Below are positions 34,940-44,774 of a stretch of 64,000 nucleotides of DNA, piece after piece. This stretch comes from Hymenobacter nitidus. Its GTDB lineage: Bacteria > Bacteroidota > Bacteroidia > Cytophagales > Hymenobacteraceae. The position numbers and the translations under genes were made by a program. The first letter of the stretch is position 1, and each line of letters begins with the position of its first letter. The DNA lies in NCBI RefSeq assembly GCF_020447315.1, contig NZ_JAJADQ010000003.1, positions 186,001 to 250,000 of the forward strand, read 5' to 3'. The notes beneath the pieces are model-generated. The model worked only from the letters and a program-made list of their open reading frames with translations, was not told where the DNA came from and made no database searches.

Positions 34940-37900
34940 CTACTGCACTTCCAGGCCCGAAACGCTTAGCCCGGCCGCGTCCACGGCCGTGAGGCGCACG
35001 GTGTAGCTGCCCGCGTTGATCATCGTGCCGGTGGAGGAGGCCAGGTAGTTCCACTTGCCCGGCTTGGAGGGCAGCAGCATGACAGGCTCTTCCCGCAGCC
35101 GGGTACCGTCGACGGCCGAGAGGGTGAGCTTGCCCTGCAGGGGCCGGGCGAGTTGGTTGGCGTAGCGCAGCGTGAGCGAATAGGTATCGGCCACGCCCAC
35201 CTGAATCGTCCATTCCAGGGCTCCGCCGGCCGCTTCGCGGAAACTGATGCTTTCCTTGGCGTGCACGGTTTCCTTGACTACGCCGGGACCCGAGAGGCGG
35301 GCTGTGGCCGGCTTGTAGCCCGTCAGGGCCTTCAGGTCGTAGGCCGGCTCGATGGTCGTGGCGCGGTTGACGGCTACCAGATACTCAGTGCCCGCGCCTA
35401 GCTCTACCCGGGAGCCGGCCGCAAACCGCCGCCGCAGCACCCGGAAATGCCGGCCGCCGGCCTCGTTGGTGGTCAGCGTGGTTTTGGTGTCCTCGTACTC
35501 CTTAAGCCAGCCGGGCAGGACTTTCTGCTGCGCGTCCAGACTGATATACACGTCGGCAGCAGTGCTTACCCGGAAGCTGCCTCCTAACGTACCCGCCGCA
35601 GACTGGCGGGGCCCGCGCAGCCACTCCGCTCCGTACAGGGCCGAGGGCAAGGCGCTGAACGCCACGGGTGAATCCTGGTAGGGCTGGTTGCCGGTGTCGA
35701 GCCAGGTTTCGGCCGTCCAGAGTGCGGCTGCGTTGGCACTCTGCACGTTGCTGATAACTGGCTCGGGAGCCGGCGCGGGTTTACGCGTGGCGTCAAGGCT
35801 GGCAATGGCAATGGCCGAAATCAGGGCCTGCCCGGAGGCGACCTGCGGAAACGAGACGATCAGCTGCCCGCCGGTGACCTGTACTTTCATGGTCTTTTTC
35901 AGAGCTTGGTCGTGGCCGGCTTCCTTCCAGATATCCAGGTTGTGAAGCACGGTTTCGTTGTTGATGGCCACGTCAAACTGCCGCCAGCCGGTGCCGTCGA
36001 GCCCACCACCGGTGCCCACCCAGGGTTCCACGAAGTACAGCTCGACCAGGTAGTCGCCGTCGGGCACGGGGAAGCGGTAGCGCAGCTTGTCGCGCCCGTA
36101 GCGGAAGTCCTGGAACAGAGGCCAGTCGGTGGTGCCGCGGATGGGGTCGTGGGTGCGGCGCTGGCTGGCAAAGAAGGGCGAGAGGCCGGGAAAGTCCCGG
36201 GTCCACGACTCCGAGCCCCAGGTTCCGGGGCCAGAGCGGGGCTGGTCGGCCAGCCAGCGGCTGCCGTGCCGGTCCACGTAGGCCGGGCCGCCGCAGTTCA
36301 CGCGGTAGAGGTAGTTGTAGCCAGCTTGGGGCGCGGTAATCGGCTGGGCAGCGGCCAGCAGCTGGTTGAAGTTCGGCGCTTGGGGCAAGTGGTGCAGCAC
36401 AATCAGGTCGCGGGCCACGGGCTTGCCGGCCACGTAGCCCACGGCCAGCAGCACGTTGTAGCGCACCTCGACCCCGTCCCACTGAAAGGCCGTGCCGAAG
36501 GCGCCGCGGGCTTTGCGGCCCAGGGAGCCGGCGTCCACGTCGTTGAAGAGCTCCACTTCGTCGCAGTTGGAATACACCAGCAGGCTGTCCTGCCGGCCGG
36601 GCTTGAGCCACCGGTCGGGCCAGGTGTGGGAGGCCAGGTACACCATCGGCTCCGTTTCTTTGGGGGCGTAGTGCGAGCGGAACATGTAAAACGCGTCGGT
36701 GGGCTCTTCCCAGGGCGTGAGCAGGCCCTTGTAGTTCACCGGGCCGATGCGGTCCAGCTCCCGTTGCCCTTCCCCGCCCTGCACCCGGCCGGGGTTGTCG
36801 TGGGAAGTGAGCAGCCAGAAAAAGTGGCCGGCGGTTTTGTCTTTCGCCGATTCGGCCAGCCGCACTTTCAGCTGCATGAGCTGGGTGAACCGGTCTTCGC
36901 TGAACGGACCCGTATTAAGCGCCGGCGGACCGGTGCGGTGCAGATCCAGAGTGCGCCAGGCCCCGTACTCGCCGATAAGCACCTGCCGCTCCACGTCGGC
37001 CGCGTACAGGCTGGGGTCGCCGCCGTAGGTGCCGGTCCAGTTCTGGGGCACATCCCAGTCGGTGCCCTGCCCGCCGTTACAGGTCGTCACTTTCCGTTCC
37101 CGCGAAGCCGTAGGGTCAAGCTCCCGGATGAGGGCGGTGCATTCCCGGGCAAAGTCGGCGGGTAGAGTGCTTTCGTTTTCCAGGCCCCAGAGCACCACCG
37201 AGGGCGAGTTGCGCCGCTCTTTGACCCATTCGGTGAGCAGGGTTTTGAAGTTCTGCCGGAACTGGGGCGTATCGTACCAGACGTGGGCCGCCAGCTGGGG
37301 CCACCACAGCCAGCCTAGCGAGTCCCAGTTGGCCTGGTAGCGCAGATTGTGGGGCTGGTGGGCGTCGCGGAAGGCATTGAAGCCGGCGGCACGCATCTGC
37401 TGCACCCGGGTGCGGACCTGCTGGGCCGAAAAAGCGTGGCTCTGGCCCAGCAGGTGCTCGTATTCGGCAATACCGTTGATAAACACCGGCTGGCCGTTCA
37501 GTAAAAACTGCTTCTGCCCGGCCGCTGCCGCCTTGCCAATCGGCCAGCTGATCCAGCGGATGCCGTAGGGCGTTTCCAACTCGTCCAGGAGCTTTTTACC
37601 GGCACTGATGCGTGTGACCAGCCGGTACAGGTACGGGTCGGCCACCGACCATAGGTGGGGTTGCTGCATTTCGGGCAGCTGCTGTTTCACCTGAACCGCC
37701 TGCCCCGCCGCCAGCTTCCGTTTTGTTTTCACTTCGGCCACTACCCGGCCCTGCCGGTCGAGCAGCTGGTTGGTAAGCATCAGCGTCTGCGGCTTGGCGC
37801 TGTAGTTTTTCACCTCGGTTTCGACCCGCAGCGTGGCGGCCTGCGCGCTCAGCGTGGAGTCGGCCCAGACGTGGACGCCAAAGTGCTCGATGCGGACAGC

Positions 37901-38479
37901 CTTGGTGGATACCAGCGTAACGGGCCGGAAAATGCCCAGGGGCTGGGAGCCTTCGGAAAAGCCGCGCTCCTCGGAACAGCCCCCGCATACCCAGGGCAAA
38001 TCCTGGATACCGGCCGGGTGGTCGGCGCGCACGGCCAGCAGGTTGGCCCGGCCATCGGTGTGCAGGGCCTCAGTTACATCAAGGGTGAAGGTGGTGCGGC
38101 CCCCGGCGTGGCTGCCCACAGGCCGGCCGTTCAGCCACACGGTAGCGTAGGAGCCCACGCCTTCGAAGAAGAGAAAGTGGCGCTGCTGGCCCGTTTTGGC
38201 TTTGAAGGGGAAGCTTTTGCGGTACCAGGCGTAGCCGTGGCGGTTTCCGTGGCGCTGCCGCCGGTAGCCTTCGTAGGCATCCCAGTTGTGGGGCACGGCC
38301 ACGGTTTGCCATTTCTGATCCGGAAAATCGGGCAACTCAAATCCGGTATACGCCTGCTGATTTTGGTCGTCGGCCACGGTGCGCCAGTTGTCGAGCAGCG
38401 GCGTTTCCTGGCGCGTTTGGGCACGAGCGGTTAGCAGTGGTATCAGGCAGAGCAGCAGCAGCAGTTTTCGCATAGTCAT
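34940..38479 (-). CDS. GH2 glycosidase with malectin and C-terminal carbohydrate-binding domains
   Basis: A secreted protein of 1,179 residues. After the signal peptide come the GH2 jelly-roll (FPDQKWQTVAVPHNWDAYEG, GVGSYATVWLNGRPVGSHAG), an Ig-like domain and a TIM barrel. The acid/base is in VVLWGLENEST (about residue 430) and the nucleophile in IGEYGAWRT (about 503). A malectin-type domain follows (YRVNCGGPAYVDRHGSRWLA ... YLVELYFVEPW), then two further beta-sandwich regions, the last resembling CBM35/CBM6. Activity could be beta-galactosidase or a uronidase. The ATG at 38479 was chosen for its signal peptide. Its length is well above a standard GH2 because of the appended binding modules. 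Confidence 0.8.
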   Translation of the reverse strand: MTMRKLLLLLCLIPLLTARAQTRQETPLLDNWRTVADDQNQQAYTGFELPDFPDQKWQTVAVPHNWDAYEGYRRQRHGNRHGYAWYRKSFPFKAKTGQQRHFLFFEGVGSYATVWLNGRPVGSHAGGRTTFTLDVTEALHTDGRANLLAVRADHPAGIQDLPWVCGGCSEERGFSEGSQPLGIFRPVTLVSTKAVRIEHFGVHVWADSTLSAQAATLRVETEVKNYSAKPQTLMLTNQLLDRQGRVVAEVKTKRKLAAGQAVQVKQQLPEMQQPHLWSVADPYLYRLVTRISAGKKLLDELETPYGIRWISWPIGKAAAAGQKQFLLNGQPVFINGIAEYEHLLGQSHAFSAQQVRTRVQQMRAAGFNAFRDAHQPHNLRYQANWDSLGWLWWPQLAAHVWYDTPQFRQNFKTLLTEWVKERRNSPSVVLWGLENESTLPADFARECTALIRELDPTASRERKVTTCNGGQGTDWDVPQNWTGTYGGDPSLYAADVERQVLIGEYGAWRTLDLHRTGPPALNTGPFSEDRFTQLMQLKVRLAESAKDKTAGHFFWLLTSHDNPGRVQGGEGQRELDRIGPVNYKGLLTPWEEPTDAFYMFRSHYAPKETEPMVYLASHTWPDRWLKPGRQDSLLVYSNCDEVELFNDVDAGSLGRKARGAFGTAFQWDGVEVRYNVLLAVGYVAGKPVARDLIVLHHLPQAPNFNQLLAAAQPITAPQAGYNYLYRVNCGGPAYVDRHGSRWLADQPRSGPGTWGSESWTRDFPGLSPFFASQRRTHDPIRGTTDWPLFQDFRYGRDKLRYRFPVPDGDYLVELYFVEPWVGTGGGLDGTGWRQFDVAINNETVLHNLDIWKEAGHDQALKKTMKVQVTGGQLIVSFPQVASGQALISAIAIASLDATRKPAPAPEPVISNVQSANAAALWTAETWLDTGNQPYQDSPVAFSALPSALYGAEWLRGPRQSAAGTLGGSFRVSTAADVYISLDAQQKVLPGWLKEYEDTKTTLTTNEAGGRHFRVLRRRFAAGSRVELGAGTEYLVAVNRATTIEPAYDLKALTGYKPATARLSGPGVVKETVHAKESISFREAAGGALEWTIQVGVADTYSLTLRYANQLARPLQGKLTLSAVDGTRLREEPVMLLPSKPGKWNYLASSTGTMINAGSYTVRLTAVDAAGLSVSGLEVQ

Positions 38480-38492
38480 AGCGCGTACGGTG

Positions 38493-38635
38493 CGCCTCAC
38501 CCCCTAGCCCCCTCTCCGAAAAGGAGAGGGAGAACTAGCTACGGTTGTATATATTCCACTTCTAGCAAGGTGCTAGAAATCTAATTTCTAGTTCCTCCTC
38601 TCCCTTTTCGGAGAGGGAGGCCAGGGGGTGAGGCG
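38493..38635. repeat. GCCTCACCCCC palindromic element, copy 2
   Basis: The outer arms CGCCTCACCCCC (38493) and GGGGGTGAGGCG (ending 38635) are complementary. Each flank carries its own internal hairpin (CCCTCTCCGAAAAGGAGAGGG on the left, CCTCTCCC/GGGAGG on the right). The AT-rich centre holds two small hairpins, CTAGCAAGGTGCTAG and TAGAAATCTAATTTCTA. It lies between GH95 and GH2-malectin. Confidence 0.9.
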
Positions 38636-38653
38636 TGCTGAAGAGCCATGACT

Positions 38654-41485
38654 TTACATCGGCTGCAGTTCAGCCGTTAGCTTGTACACTTTGTCAGCTT
38701 TGGTTGGAAAGCGTATTTGCTTGCTGCCGTAGCGCACCTCGCAGGGCTGGCCGGATTTCGAGGTTATTTCCACCTGCGTCAGCTTTCCGGCCTGCCAGCG
38801 CAGGTTCACGACGAAGCCGCCGCGGGCCCGCAGGCCGCGCACCTCGCCCTGGGGCCAGGCCGTGGGCAGGGCGGGCAGCAGCTCCAGGTAGCCATCGTGG
38901 CTTTGCAGCAGCATTTCGGCCATGGCGGCCGCGCCGCCGAAGTTGCCGTCGATTTGAAACGGCGGGTGGGCGTCGAACAGGTTTTTGTAGACGCCGCCCT
39001 GCTCACTGCCGGTGGCGTTGTCGGCTGGAGAAAGCAGCTTATCCAGGATGCGCAAGGCGTGGTTTCCGTCGCGGAAACGGGCCCAGAGGTTGGCTTTCCA
39101 GGCCAGGCTCCAGCCCGTGCCCTCGTCGCCGCGCTGCAGCAGCGAGGTGCGGGCCGCCTGCATCAGGTCGGGGCTGGTGGCCCAGGTGATGTCGGTGCCG
39201 GGAAACACGCCCCAGAGGTGGGACACGTGGCGGTGCGTGTCTTTGGGGTCGTCTTTGTCTTCGAGCCACTCCTGCAGCTGCCCGTGCTTGCCGACCTGAT
39301 TCGGCGCCAATTGACGGGCTTTGTCGGCCAGCTCCCGGCTGAGCTCCGCATCCAGGCCCAGCACCTGGGCCGCGACGTGGGTATTATCGAACAGCTCCCG
39401 GATAAGCTGGTGGTCCATGGTGGGGCCGGCCACCAACCCGCCGTGCTCGGGCGAGTTGGAAGGCGTGCTGATGAGGCGGCCGGTACGTGGTTCTTTTACC
39501 AGAAAATCCACGAAAAACAGGGCTGCCTGCTGCATTATTGGGTAGTGCTGGCGCAGAAACTGCTGGTCCTGGGTGAAGCGGTAATGCTCCCAGATGTGCT
39601 GGCTGAGCCAGGCCGCGCCCGTTACCCAGATGCCATGATTCGAGGCGTTGATGGGCGCGGTGCCTCGCCAGATATCTGTGTTGTGGTGCAGCACCCAGCC
39701 CCGGGCGTTGTAGTGCTCTTTCGCCGTGGCTTTTCCCGCTTCCGAAGCCTCTTGGATTAGCCCAAACAGCGGCTCCGTGCAGGCCGACAAGCCCAGCAGC
39801 TCGGCGGGCCAGTAGTTCATCTGCAGGTTGATGTTGGTCGTGTACTTGCTGCCCCAGGACGGCGTCAGCGACTCATTCCACAGGCCCTGCAGGTTAGCCG
39901 GCTGCCCGCCTTTGCGCGAGGAGGCAATGAGCAGATAGCGGCCGTACTGCTGGTAGAGCGCCAGCAGGCCGGGGTCGGCGGCGGGGCTGAATTGCAGAAT
40001 CCGCTCGTCGGTGGGCTGCGCTTCGTTGGGCCCGTGGCCCAGGTCGACGGAATAGGTGTTGAACAAGGGCTGGTAGTCCCGGATATGCTCGGCTTCCAGC
40101 GCCTTATACGACTTGCCCCGGACGATGCGCAACGTGTGCTCGGCCAGATTTTCCGGCTGATTTGTCACGTCCTGATAGTTCTTGAAAGACGTGGCGGCCG
40201 TGAGGTAAAACGTGGCTTCGGTGGCGCCTTCCAGTTGCATCCGGCCATCTGTTACGGTGACTTTGCCGCCCTTGGCTTGCACGTGCAGGTAGCTCACGCC
40301 GCGCACCACCCCGTCCCTGACCTGCACGGCCAGGGCCAGCGTGTGGTCGTCGAGGCGGTAGGTGAGAAAGCCTTTGTGCGGACTTTCCAGGCGGGCCGTC
40401 AGGCTGATGCTGCCCTTCTGGCTGGCCCGCAGCCGATACACCAGTGCGTTGCGCGGGGCGCTGGCGAAATAGTCGCGGGTGAAGCGCACGTTGTGTTGGG
40501 TGTACTCGGTGCGGGCCACGGCCCGGCTGATATCCAGCTCGCGGCGGTAGCTGGTGGCTTCGCCCTGGTTGGCAAAATCGAGCAGCACCTCCCCAAAAGG
40601 CTGGTAGGAAGCCTGGTAGCTGGGCGCCAGCGGCGGTTTTTCGTTCTGCACCCAGTACTGCCACCCGGGATTCAGGGGCACGCCGCTAGCCGGGTCGGCG
40701 CCCTCGGGGTAGACCACGAAGATCGGCTGTTTCTCCTTTACCCCAATCAGGCCGCCCTTGTCGTAGTAGTTGAAAACCTGAATGGCCACTTCGTTACGGC
40801 CGGGCCGCAGCGCCGCGGCCGGCACCCGGTAGCGCCGCTTCTTGCTGATGCCCTCGTCGGTGCCGATTTGCTGGCCGTTCACGTAGGTCACGTCCTGGTC
40901 GCGGATGCGGCCCAGGCTCAGAGTCAGGTCTTTGCCGGCCCAGGCAGCGGGCAGCTCGAACGTCGTTTTAAACCAGACTGCCCCGTCCATTCCTTCCAGG
41001 CCCAGGCCGGCGCTTTCCCAGCCGTTGGGCGTCGGAATGGCCACGGGTTTCCAGTCTCGCTGGCTCAGCGCCTGCTGCACGCCGATGGCCTGCACTTCTT
41101 GCTGCCACAACGCCTTGAAACCCTCATAGCCTTGCTCGTGGTCCTTCAGACCCATAAACTGCGCGGTGGCCAGGGCTTCGGCCTCGGCCTGCTTGCCTTC
41201 GGCGAGCAGCTGCCGGATGCGGGGCAGGTACTGCGCGGCGCCGGGGCGGGCGTAGGCCCGGGGCTGGCCGGTCCAGAGCGTGGCTTCGTTGAACTGCAGC
41301 CGGTCCTGGGCTACCCCGCCGAAAATCATGGCGCCCAGCCGGCCGTTGCCGATGGGCAGCGCGTCGGTCCACTTCTCGGCCGGCTTGGTGTACCAGAGCT
41401 TCAGCGGGCCGGGCTGCGCGAGGCCCGCACCGGCCGGCAGCCAGCATAGCAGAAGAAGCAGGAAACCAAGGCGCGGCAGGGGCAT
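38654..41485 (-). CDS. GH95 alpha-L-fucosidase / alpha-L-galactosidase with inserted jelly-roll
   Basis: A 943-residue secreted enzyme. GH95 motifs: [38 protein letters not shown] (the Asn-x-Asn pair), [10 protein letters not shown] (general-acid Glu) and [20 protein letters not shown] (Asp). Within the N-terminal domain, about residues 140-260 form an extra GH2/SIAE-like jelly-roll ([40 protein letters not shown]), unlike a minimal GH95. GH95 removes alpha-1,2-linked L-fucose or L-galactose; the latter caps RG-II side chain A. It follows GH28 and is in the operon headed by the 47.5-kb gene. Confidence 0.9.
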   Translation of the reverse strand: MPLPRLGFLLLLLCWLPAGAGLAQPGPLKLWYTKPAEKWTDALPIGNGRLGAMIFGGVAQDRLQFNEATLWTGQPRAYARPGAAQYLPRIRQLLAEGKQAEAEALATAQFMGLKDHEQGYEGFKALWQQEVQAIGVQQALSQRDWKPVAIPTPNGWESAGLGLEGMDGAVWFKTTFELPAAWAGKDLTLSLGRIRDQDVTYVNGQQIGTDEGISKKRRYRVPAAALRPGRNEVAIQVFNYYDKGGLIGVKEKQPIFVVYPEGADPASGVPLNPGWQYWVQNEKPPLAPSYQASYQPFGEVLLDFANQGEATSYRRELDISRAVARTEYTQHNVRFTRDYFASAPRNALVYRLRASQKGSISLTARLESPHKGFLTYRLDDHTLALAVQVRDGVVRGVSYLHVQAKGGKVTVTDGRMQLEGATEATFYLTAATSFKNYQDVTNQPENLAEHTLRIVRGKSYKALEAEHIRDYQPLFNTYSVDLGHGPNEAQPTDERILQFSPAADPGLLALYQQYGRYLLIASSRKGGQPANLQGLWNESLTPSWGSKYTTNINLQMNYWPAELLGLSACTEPLFGLIQEASEAGKATAKEHYNARGWVLHHNTDIWRGTAPINASNHGIWVTGAAWLSQHIWEHYRFTQDQQFLRQHYPIMQQAALFFVDFLVKEPRTGRLISTPSNSPEHGGLVAGPTMDHQLIRELFDNTHVAAQVLGLDAELSRELADKARQLAPNQVGKHGQLQEWLEDKDDPKDTHRHVSHLWGVFPGTDITWATSPDLMQAARTSLLQRGDEGTGWSLAWKANLWARFRDGNHALRILDKLLSPADNATGSEQGGVYKNLFDAHPPFQIDGNFGGAAAMAEMLLQSHDGYLELLPALPTAWPQGEVRGLRARGGFVVNLRWQAGKLTQVEITSKSGQPCEVRYGSKQIRFPTKADKVYKLTAELQPM

Positions 41486-41523
41486 ACGGGCGGGGTAAGT
41501 ACTGTTCTGAAGCGGTTGACCGG

Positions 41524-43098
41524 CTAGTTAACCAGCACTTTTTCCGGCACGGCCGCGTCCTGGCTGACCGGGGCTTTCAGGGACTTGAAGTGGTTGTTTT
41601 GCAGCACAATGTTGCGCGTTTTAGCGCCCTTGAGCTTAAGAAACGTCTCGGTGCCGGCATAAGGGAAGGAGTTGTAGAGGAACACGTTTTCCGTGTTGGT
41701 CAGCTCGACGACCGGCGTGGCGGCGGGCAGGGCGCTGCGCAGTCCGTCGAGGCGCAGCTCCCGCACGTTTTCGGCGCGCAGTGCGGGGCCGGTTTGCGGA
41801 TTAATCTGCACGTTATGGAAGGCAATGTTGCGCGCTTCCTTTACCGTGAAACCCTGCTTGGCGTCGATGTTGATGTTGCTGAACGTCACGTTTTCGATGG
41901 GCATTTCCGCCAGTCCGTTCAGCAGGCCGGCTTGGTTGCCCTCGGCCGTGATGTTGCTGAAATGAATGTTGCGAAACCGCGGCGTACGCTCCGAAACCGG
42001 CTCTTCCGGGGCGTTGGCGTACTGCATGTCGAGCACGATGACCTGCTCGCGGATGTTTTTCATCACCACGTTGTCCACCCGAATATCCTCCACCACGCCG
42101 CCGCGGCCCCGGGCGGTTTTGATGCGGATGCCCCGGTCGGTGCCGTCGAAGATGCAGTTGCTGATGGTAATTTTCTTCACCCCGCCCGACATTTCCGAGC
42201 CGATAACCACCCCGCCGTGGCCCGAGAGCATGGTGCAGTTGGTGATGGTGTAGTTTTCGGCCGGCACGTTCATCTGCCGCCCCGCCCGGTCCTTGCCCGA
42301 CTTGATGGTGATGCAGTCGTCGCCCACGCTGATGTGGCAGTCGGAAATGCGCACGTTGCGGCACGACTCGGGGTTGATGCCATCGGTGTTGGGCGACTTA
42401 GGGTTGTTGATCGTCACGCCCGTGATGGTCACGTTGTCGCAGAACTCGGGGTTCACGGTCCAGAAAGGCGAGTTGCGGATGGTGATGCCCTCGATGCGCA
42501 CGTTGGAGCAGTACATGGTCTGAATGAAGGGCGGGCGCATGAAGCCGCGCTCAATCACACCGGGCAGATCGGGCTTGAGGATGTTCTGGTTGAGGCGGAA
42601 AAACTCCTGCTGCCACTTTGAGTCTTGGCTGGCGCGCGACTTGCCCTCGGCAAAATCCCACCATTTCTTGCCCTGCCCGTCGATAATGCCGCGGCCCTTA
42701 ATGGTGATGTTCTGAGCCTTATAGGCATAGAACAAGGGCGAAAAGCTGGTAATATCGGTGCCCTCGTAGCGCGTGGGCACCATGGGCAGGTAGTCGTCGA
42801 AATTGTCGCTGAAGTAAAGGATGGCCCCGGCTTCGAGGTCGATGGTGATGTTGCTTTTCAAATGAATCGGGCCGGTGCGGTACTTGCCGGCCGGGAAATA
42901 CACCGTGCCCCCGCCGGCCTTGCTGGCCGCGGCTATAGCCTTGCTGATGGCGACGGTACTGAGCTTGGTGCTGTCGTTGCGGGCCCCGTATTTAAGCACG
43001 TTGTAGGACTGCTGGGCCTGGGCAGCAGTGGCGCCGAGCAGCAGCACAAGCAATAGGCAGCAACTGCGGCGCAGGGAGGTGAGGGAAATATGAGTCAT
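41524..43098 (-). CDS. GH28 polygalacturonase-family glycosidase
   Basis: A 524-residue secreted parallel beta-helix. All GH28 signatures are present in order: [10 protein letters not shown] (Asn-Thr-Asp), [11 protein letters not shown] (Asp-Asp), [11 protein letters not shown] (His) and RGIRIKT (Arg-Ile-Lys). A signal peptide precedes [19 protein letters not shown]. It hydrolyses alpha-1,4-galacturonic acid linkages, endo or exo; a related RG-II member cleaves within the galacturonan backbone. The ATG at 43098 is preferred to a GTG four codons upstream. It is followed on the minus strand by GH95. Confidence 0.92.
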   Translation of the reverse strand: MTHISLTSLRRSCCLLLVLLLGATAAQAQQSYNVLKYGARNDSTKLSTVAISKAIAAASKAGGGTVYFPAGKYRTGPIHLKSNITIDLEAGAILYFSDNFDDYLPMVPTRYEGTDITSFSPLFYAYKAQNITIKGRGIIDGQGKKWWDFAEGKSRASQDSKWQQEFFRLNQNILKPDLPGVIERGFMRPPFIQTMYCSNVRIEGITIRNSPFWTVNPEFCDNVTITGVTINNPKSPNTDGINPESCRNVRISDCHISVGDDCITIKSGKDRAGRQMNVPAENYTITNCTMLSGHGGVVIGSEMSGGVKKITISNCIFDGTDRGIRIKTARGRGGVVEDIRVDNVVMKNIREQVIVLDMQYANAPEEPVSERTPRFRNIHFSNITAEGNQAGLLNGLAEMPIENVTFSNINIDAKQGFTVKEARNIAFHNVQINPQTGPALRAENVRELRLDGLRSALPAATPVVELTNTENVFLYNSFPYAGTETFLKLKGAKTRNIVLQNNHFKSLKAPVSQDAAVPEKVLVN

Positions 43099-43137
43099 GA
43101 TAAGAGTCACGTTAAGCTATGGCTGACCAGTTCAATC

Positions 43138-43174
43138 AGGTCGTCATGCTGCGCTTGTCGAAGCATGACGACCT
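43138..43174. repeat. 13-bp inverted repeat between GH28 and the six-hairpin hydrolase gene
   Basis: AGGTCGTCATGCT (43138-43150) and AGCATGACGACCT (43162-43174) are perfectly complementary, with an 11-nt loop. Its GTCATGCT...GCTTGTCGAAGC content ties it to the GTCATGCTGAGC family. It may act as an RNA-processing or attenuating hairpin inside the operon. Confidence 0.75.
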
Positions 43175-43190
43175 TTACTTGCGTCCTGTG

Positions 43191-44756
43191 CTATCCGGGC
43201 AGCTTGGCCGTTACGCGCTGCAACTTCTCAGCCCGACCGATTTCCTTGCCGTCGGCGAAGATGCGTAGGCCCGCGCCCTTGCCGTATTTCTGGCCGGTTT
43301 TGTCCCAGAGCACCGTGAGCAGGCGGCCGTGGTAGCGCACCTGGTCGAGGCAGAAATAGTCCCACTGGCCCGGGGGCACGAGGGGTACTACTTCCACCAC
43401 GTTGTCGGGGCGGGGCTTGAGGCCCACCAGGCCGGTGATGATGAGGTCGGCAAAGCCGGAGTGGTTGTAGTAGCTGCTGCGCGGGTTGTCGCCTTTGAGC
43501 CACTCGCCGTTCTTTTCGTCCTGGTATTCACCCAGATAGGGCTGGCCGTTTTTCTGGTGCGAAAGGGCGTATTTGCGCAGCTCGTCGTAGTATACCTGCT
43601 TGCTCATGCCATCCTGGTGCTTGTATTCGGTCAGCAGGTTGGCTAGGCCTTTGAGCGTCTGGGTGGTGGCGTAGGGCCACACGGCTCCGTCCCACTCGCA
43701 GCCGTGGCCCGAGCCGTGGGTGCGGAAGCCCGGGGCGCGCCGCTCGGCCGTGGTCAGGCCCCAGGGGGCCCGGAAGCCGCCCTCGTCGGTGAGCTGCGCC
43801 CACTGCTTGGCGTACTTGGGCTTGTCGGCGGGCAGGGAGAAATACCACGGGATGTAGCCCAGCTCCTCGCGCCATTCGCAGAGGCCGCCTTTCTCGTACT
43901 GCACCTTGAAAAACGAGGCGTTTTCATCCCATAAGGTGCGCTGCACGTCGGTGCGCAGCTGCTTGGCCTTGGCGGCGTACTTGCGCTGCAGTGAGTCGTT
44001 TTTCGCCAGTTTGGCCATAGCCGTCAGGGCTTTGGCATTGCCATACATGTAGCTGTTGATGGTGGGCCGCACATTCTTGACCTTGCGCCCTCCGCTGATG
44101 GACTCTTCCATGGCGTCCTTCACGTCGTACTGCCAGAACATGCCAGAAGGCAGCATCCGCTCCTTTTCCCAAAGCTTGTAGTCGGCGTTCAGGGCCGGCA
44201 AGAGCTCCTGCACCATTTGCTTGTTGTTCTGCACCAGATACACGCTATATACCGCATCCTGGAGCCAGCTGCTGAAGCCGTGGAGCTTGGGCGCCGACCG
44301 TTTGGCGTCGGCAAAAAGCCAGAACTTGGTGTACTGGTCGATGTACTGCGGGTCCTGCAGCCAGCGGCCCTCGTTGAGGTGGTGGCCCAGGGCGCTGCTG
44401 ATGGTGTTGTGGGAGCCCGCGTGCTTCATCGGGGTGATGAACTCGGTAAACACGAAGCCGTCGGGCGTCTGCTTCAGGTGCTTGCGCATACACCACCAGC
44501 GGTAGTAGTAGGTGTGCTGCAGGGCCGAGTCGGGGCACTCGAAGCGGGGCACCTGCTGGCTGAGCCAGTCGGCGGCCTGGGCATTGGGCACGTAGTTAAT
44601 AACCGTTTCCTGGTCCAGCGCGTTGAAGCGGGCCACGTCGGCGCGCAGGGTGGCGTCGGTCAGCACGAAGCCGGCCGGGGCCATTTGGGCGGCCGCGTGG
44701 CCGGTAGCGCCCAGCAGGCCGAGGAAAAGGAAAAAGCCGGAGACGGGGAATTTCAT
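43191..44756 (-). CDS. Secreted six-hairpin (MGH1/GH63-like) glycoside hydrolase
   Basis: A 521-residue protein; the ATG at 44756 gives a signal peptide (MKFPVSGFFLFLGLLGATGHA). The body is an (alpha/alpha)6 toroid with motifs such as TYYYRWWCMRKHLKQ, LPSGMFWQYDVKDAMEESIS, GLCEWREELGYIPWYF and GSGHGCEWDGAVWPYATTQ, typical of MGH1-like/GH63-related glycosidases. The candidate acids are Asp in WQYDVKDAMEES and Asp or Glu in CEWDGAVWP. No exact CAZy family is recognised; it may belong to an unclassified pectin-associated group. It begins 18 nt after the stop of the TIM-barrel gene, indicating co-transcription. Confidence 0.6.
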   Translation of the reverse strand: MKFPVSGFFLFLGLLGATGHAAAQMAPAGFVLTDATLRADVARFNALDQETVINYVPNAQAADWLSQQVPRFECPDSALQHTYYYRWWCMRKHLKQTPDGFVFTEFITPMKHAGSHNTISSALGHHLNEGRWLQDPQYIDQYTKFWLFADAKRSAPKLHGFSSWLQDAVYSVYLVQNNKQMVQELLPALNADYKLWEKERMLPSGMFWQYDVKDAMEESISGGRKVKNVRPTINSYMYGNAKALTAMAKLAKNDSLQRKYAAKAKQLRTDVQRTLWDENASFFKVQYEKGGLCEWREELGYIPWYFSLPADKPKYAKQWAQLTDEGGFRAPWGLTTAERRAPGFRTHGSGHGCEWDGAVWPYATTQTLKGLANLLTEYKHQDGMSKQVYYDELRKYALSHQKNGQPYLGEYQDEKNGEWLKGDNPRSSYYNHSGFADLIITGLVGLKPRPDNVVEVVPLVPPGQWDYFCLDQVRYHGRLLTVLWDKTGQKYGKGAGLRIFADGKEIGRAEKLQRVTAKLPG

Positions 44757-44774
44757 AGGTAGTGTGCAGCGCAA

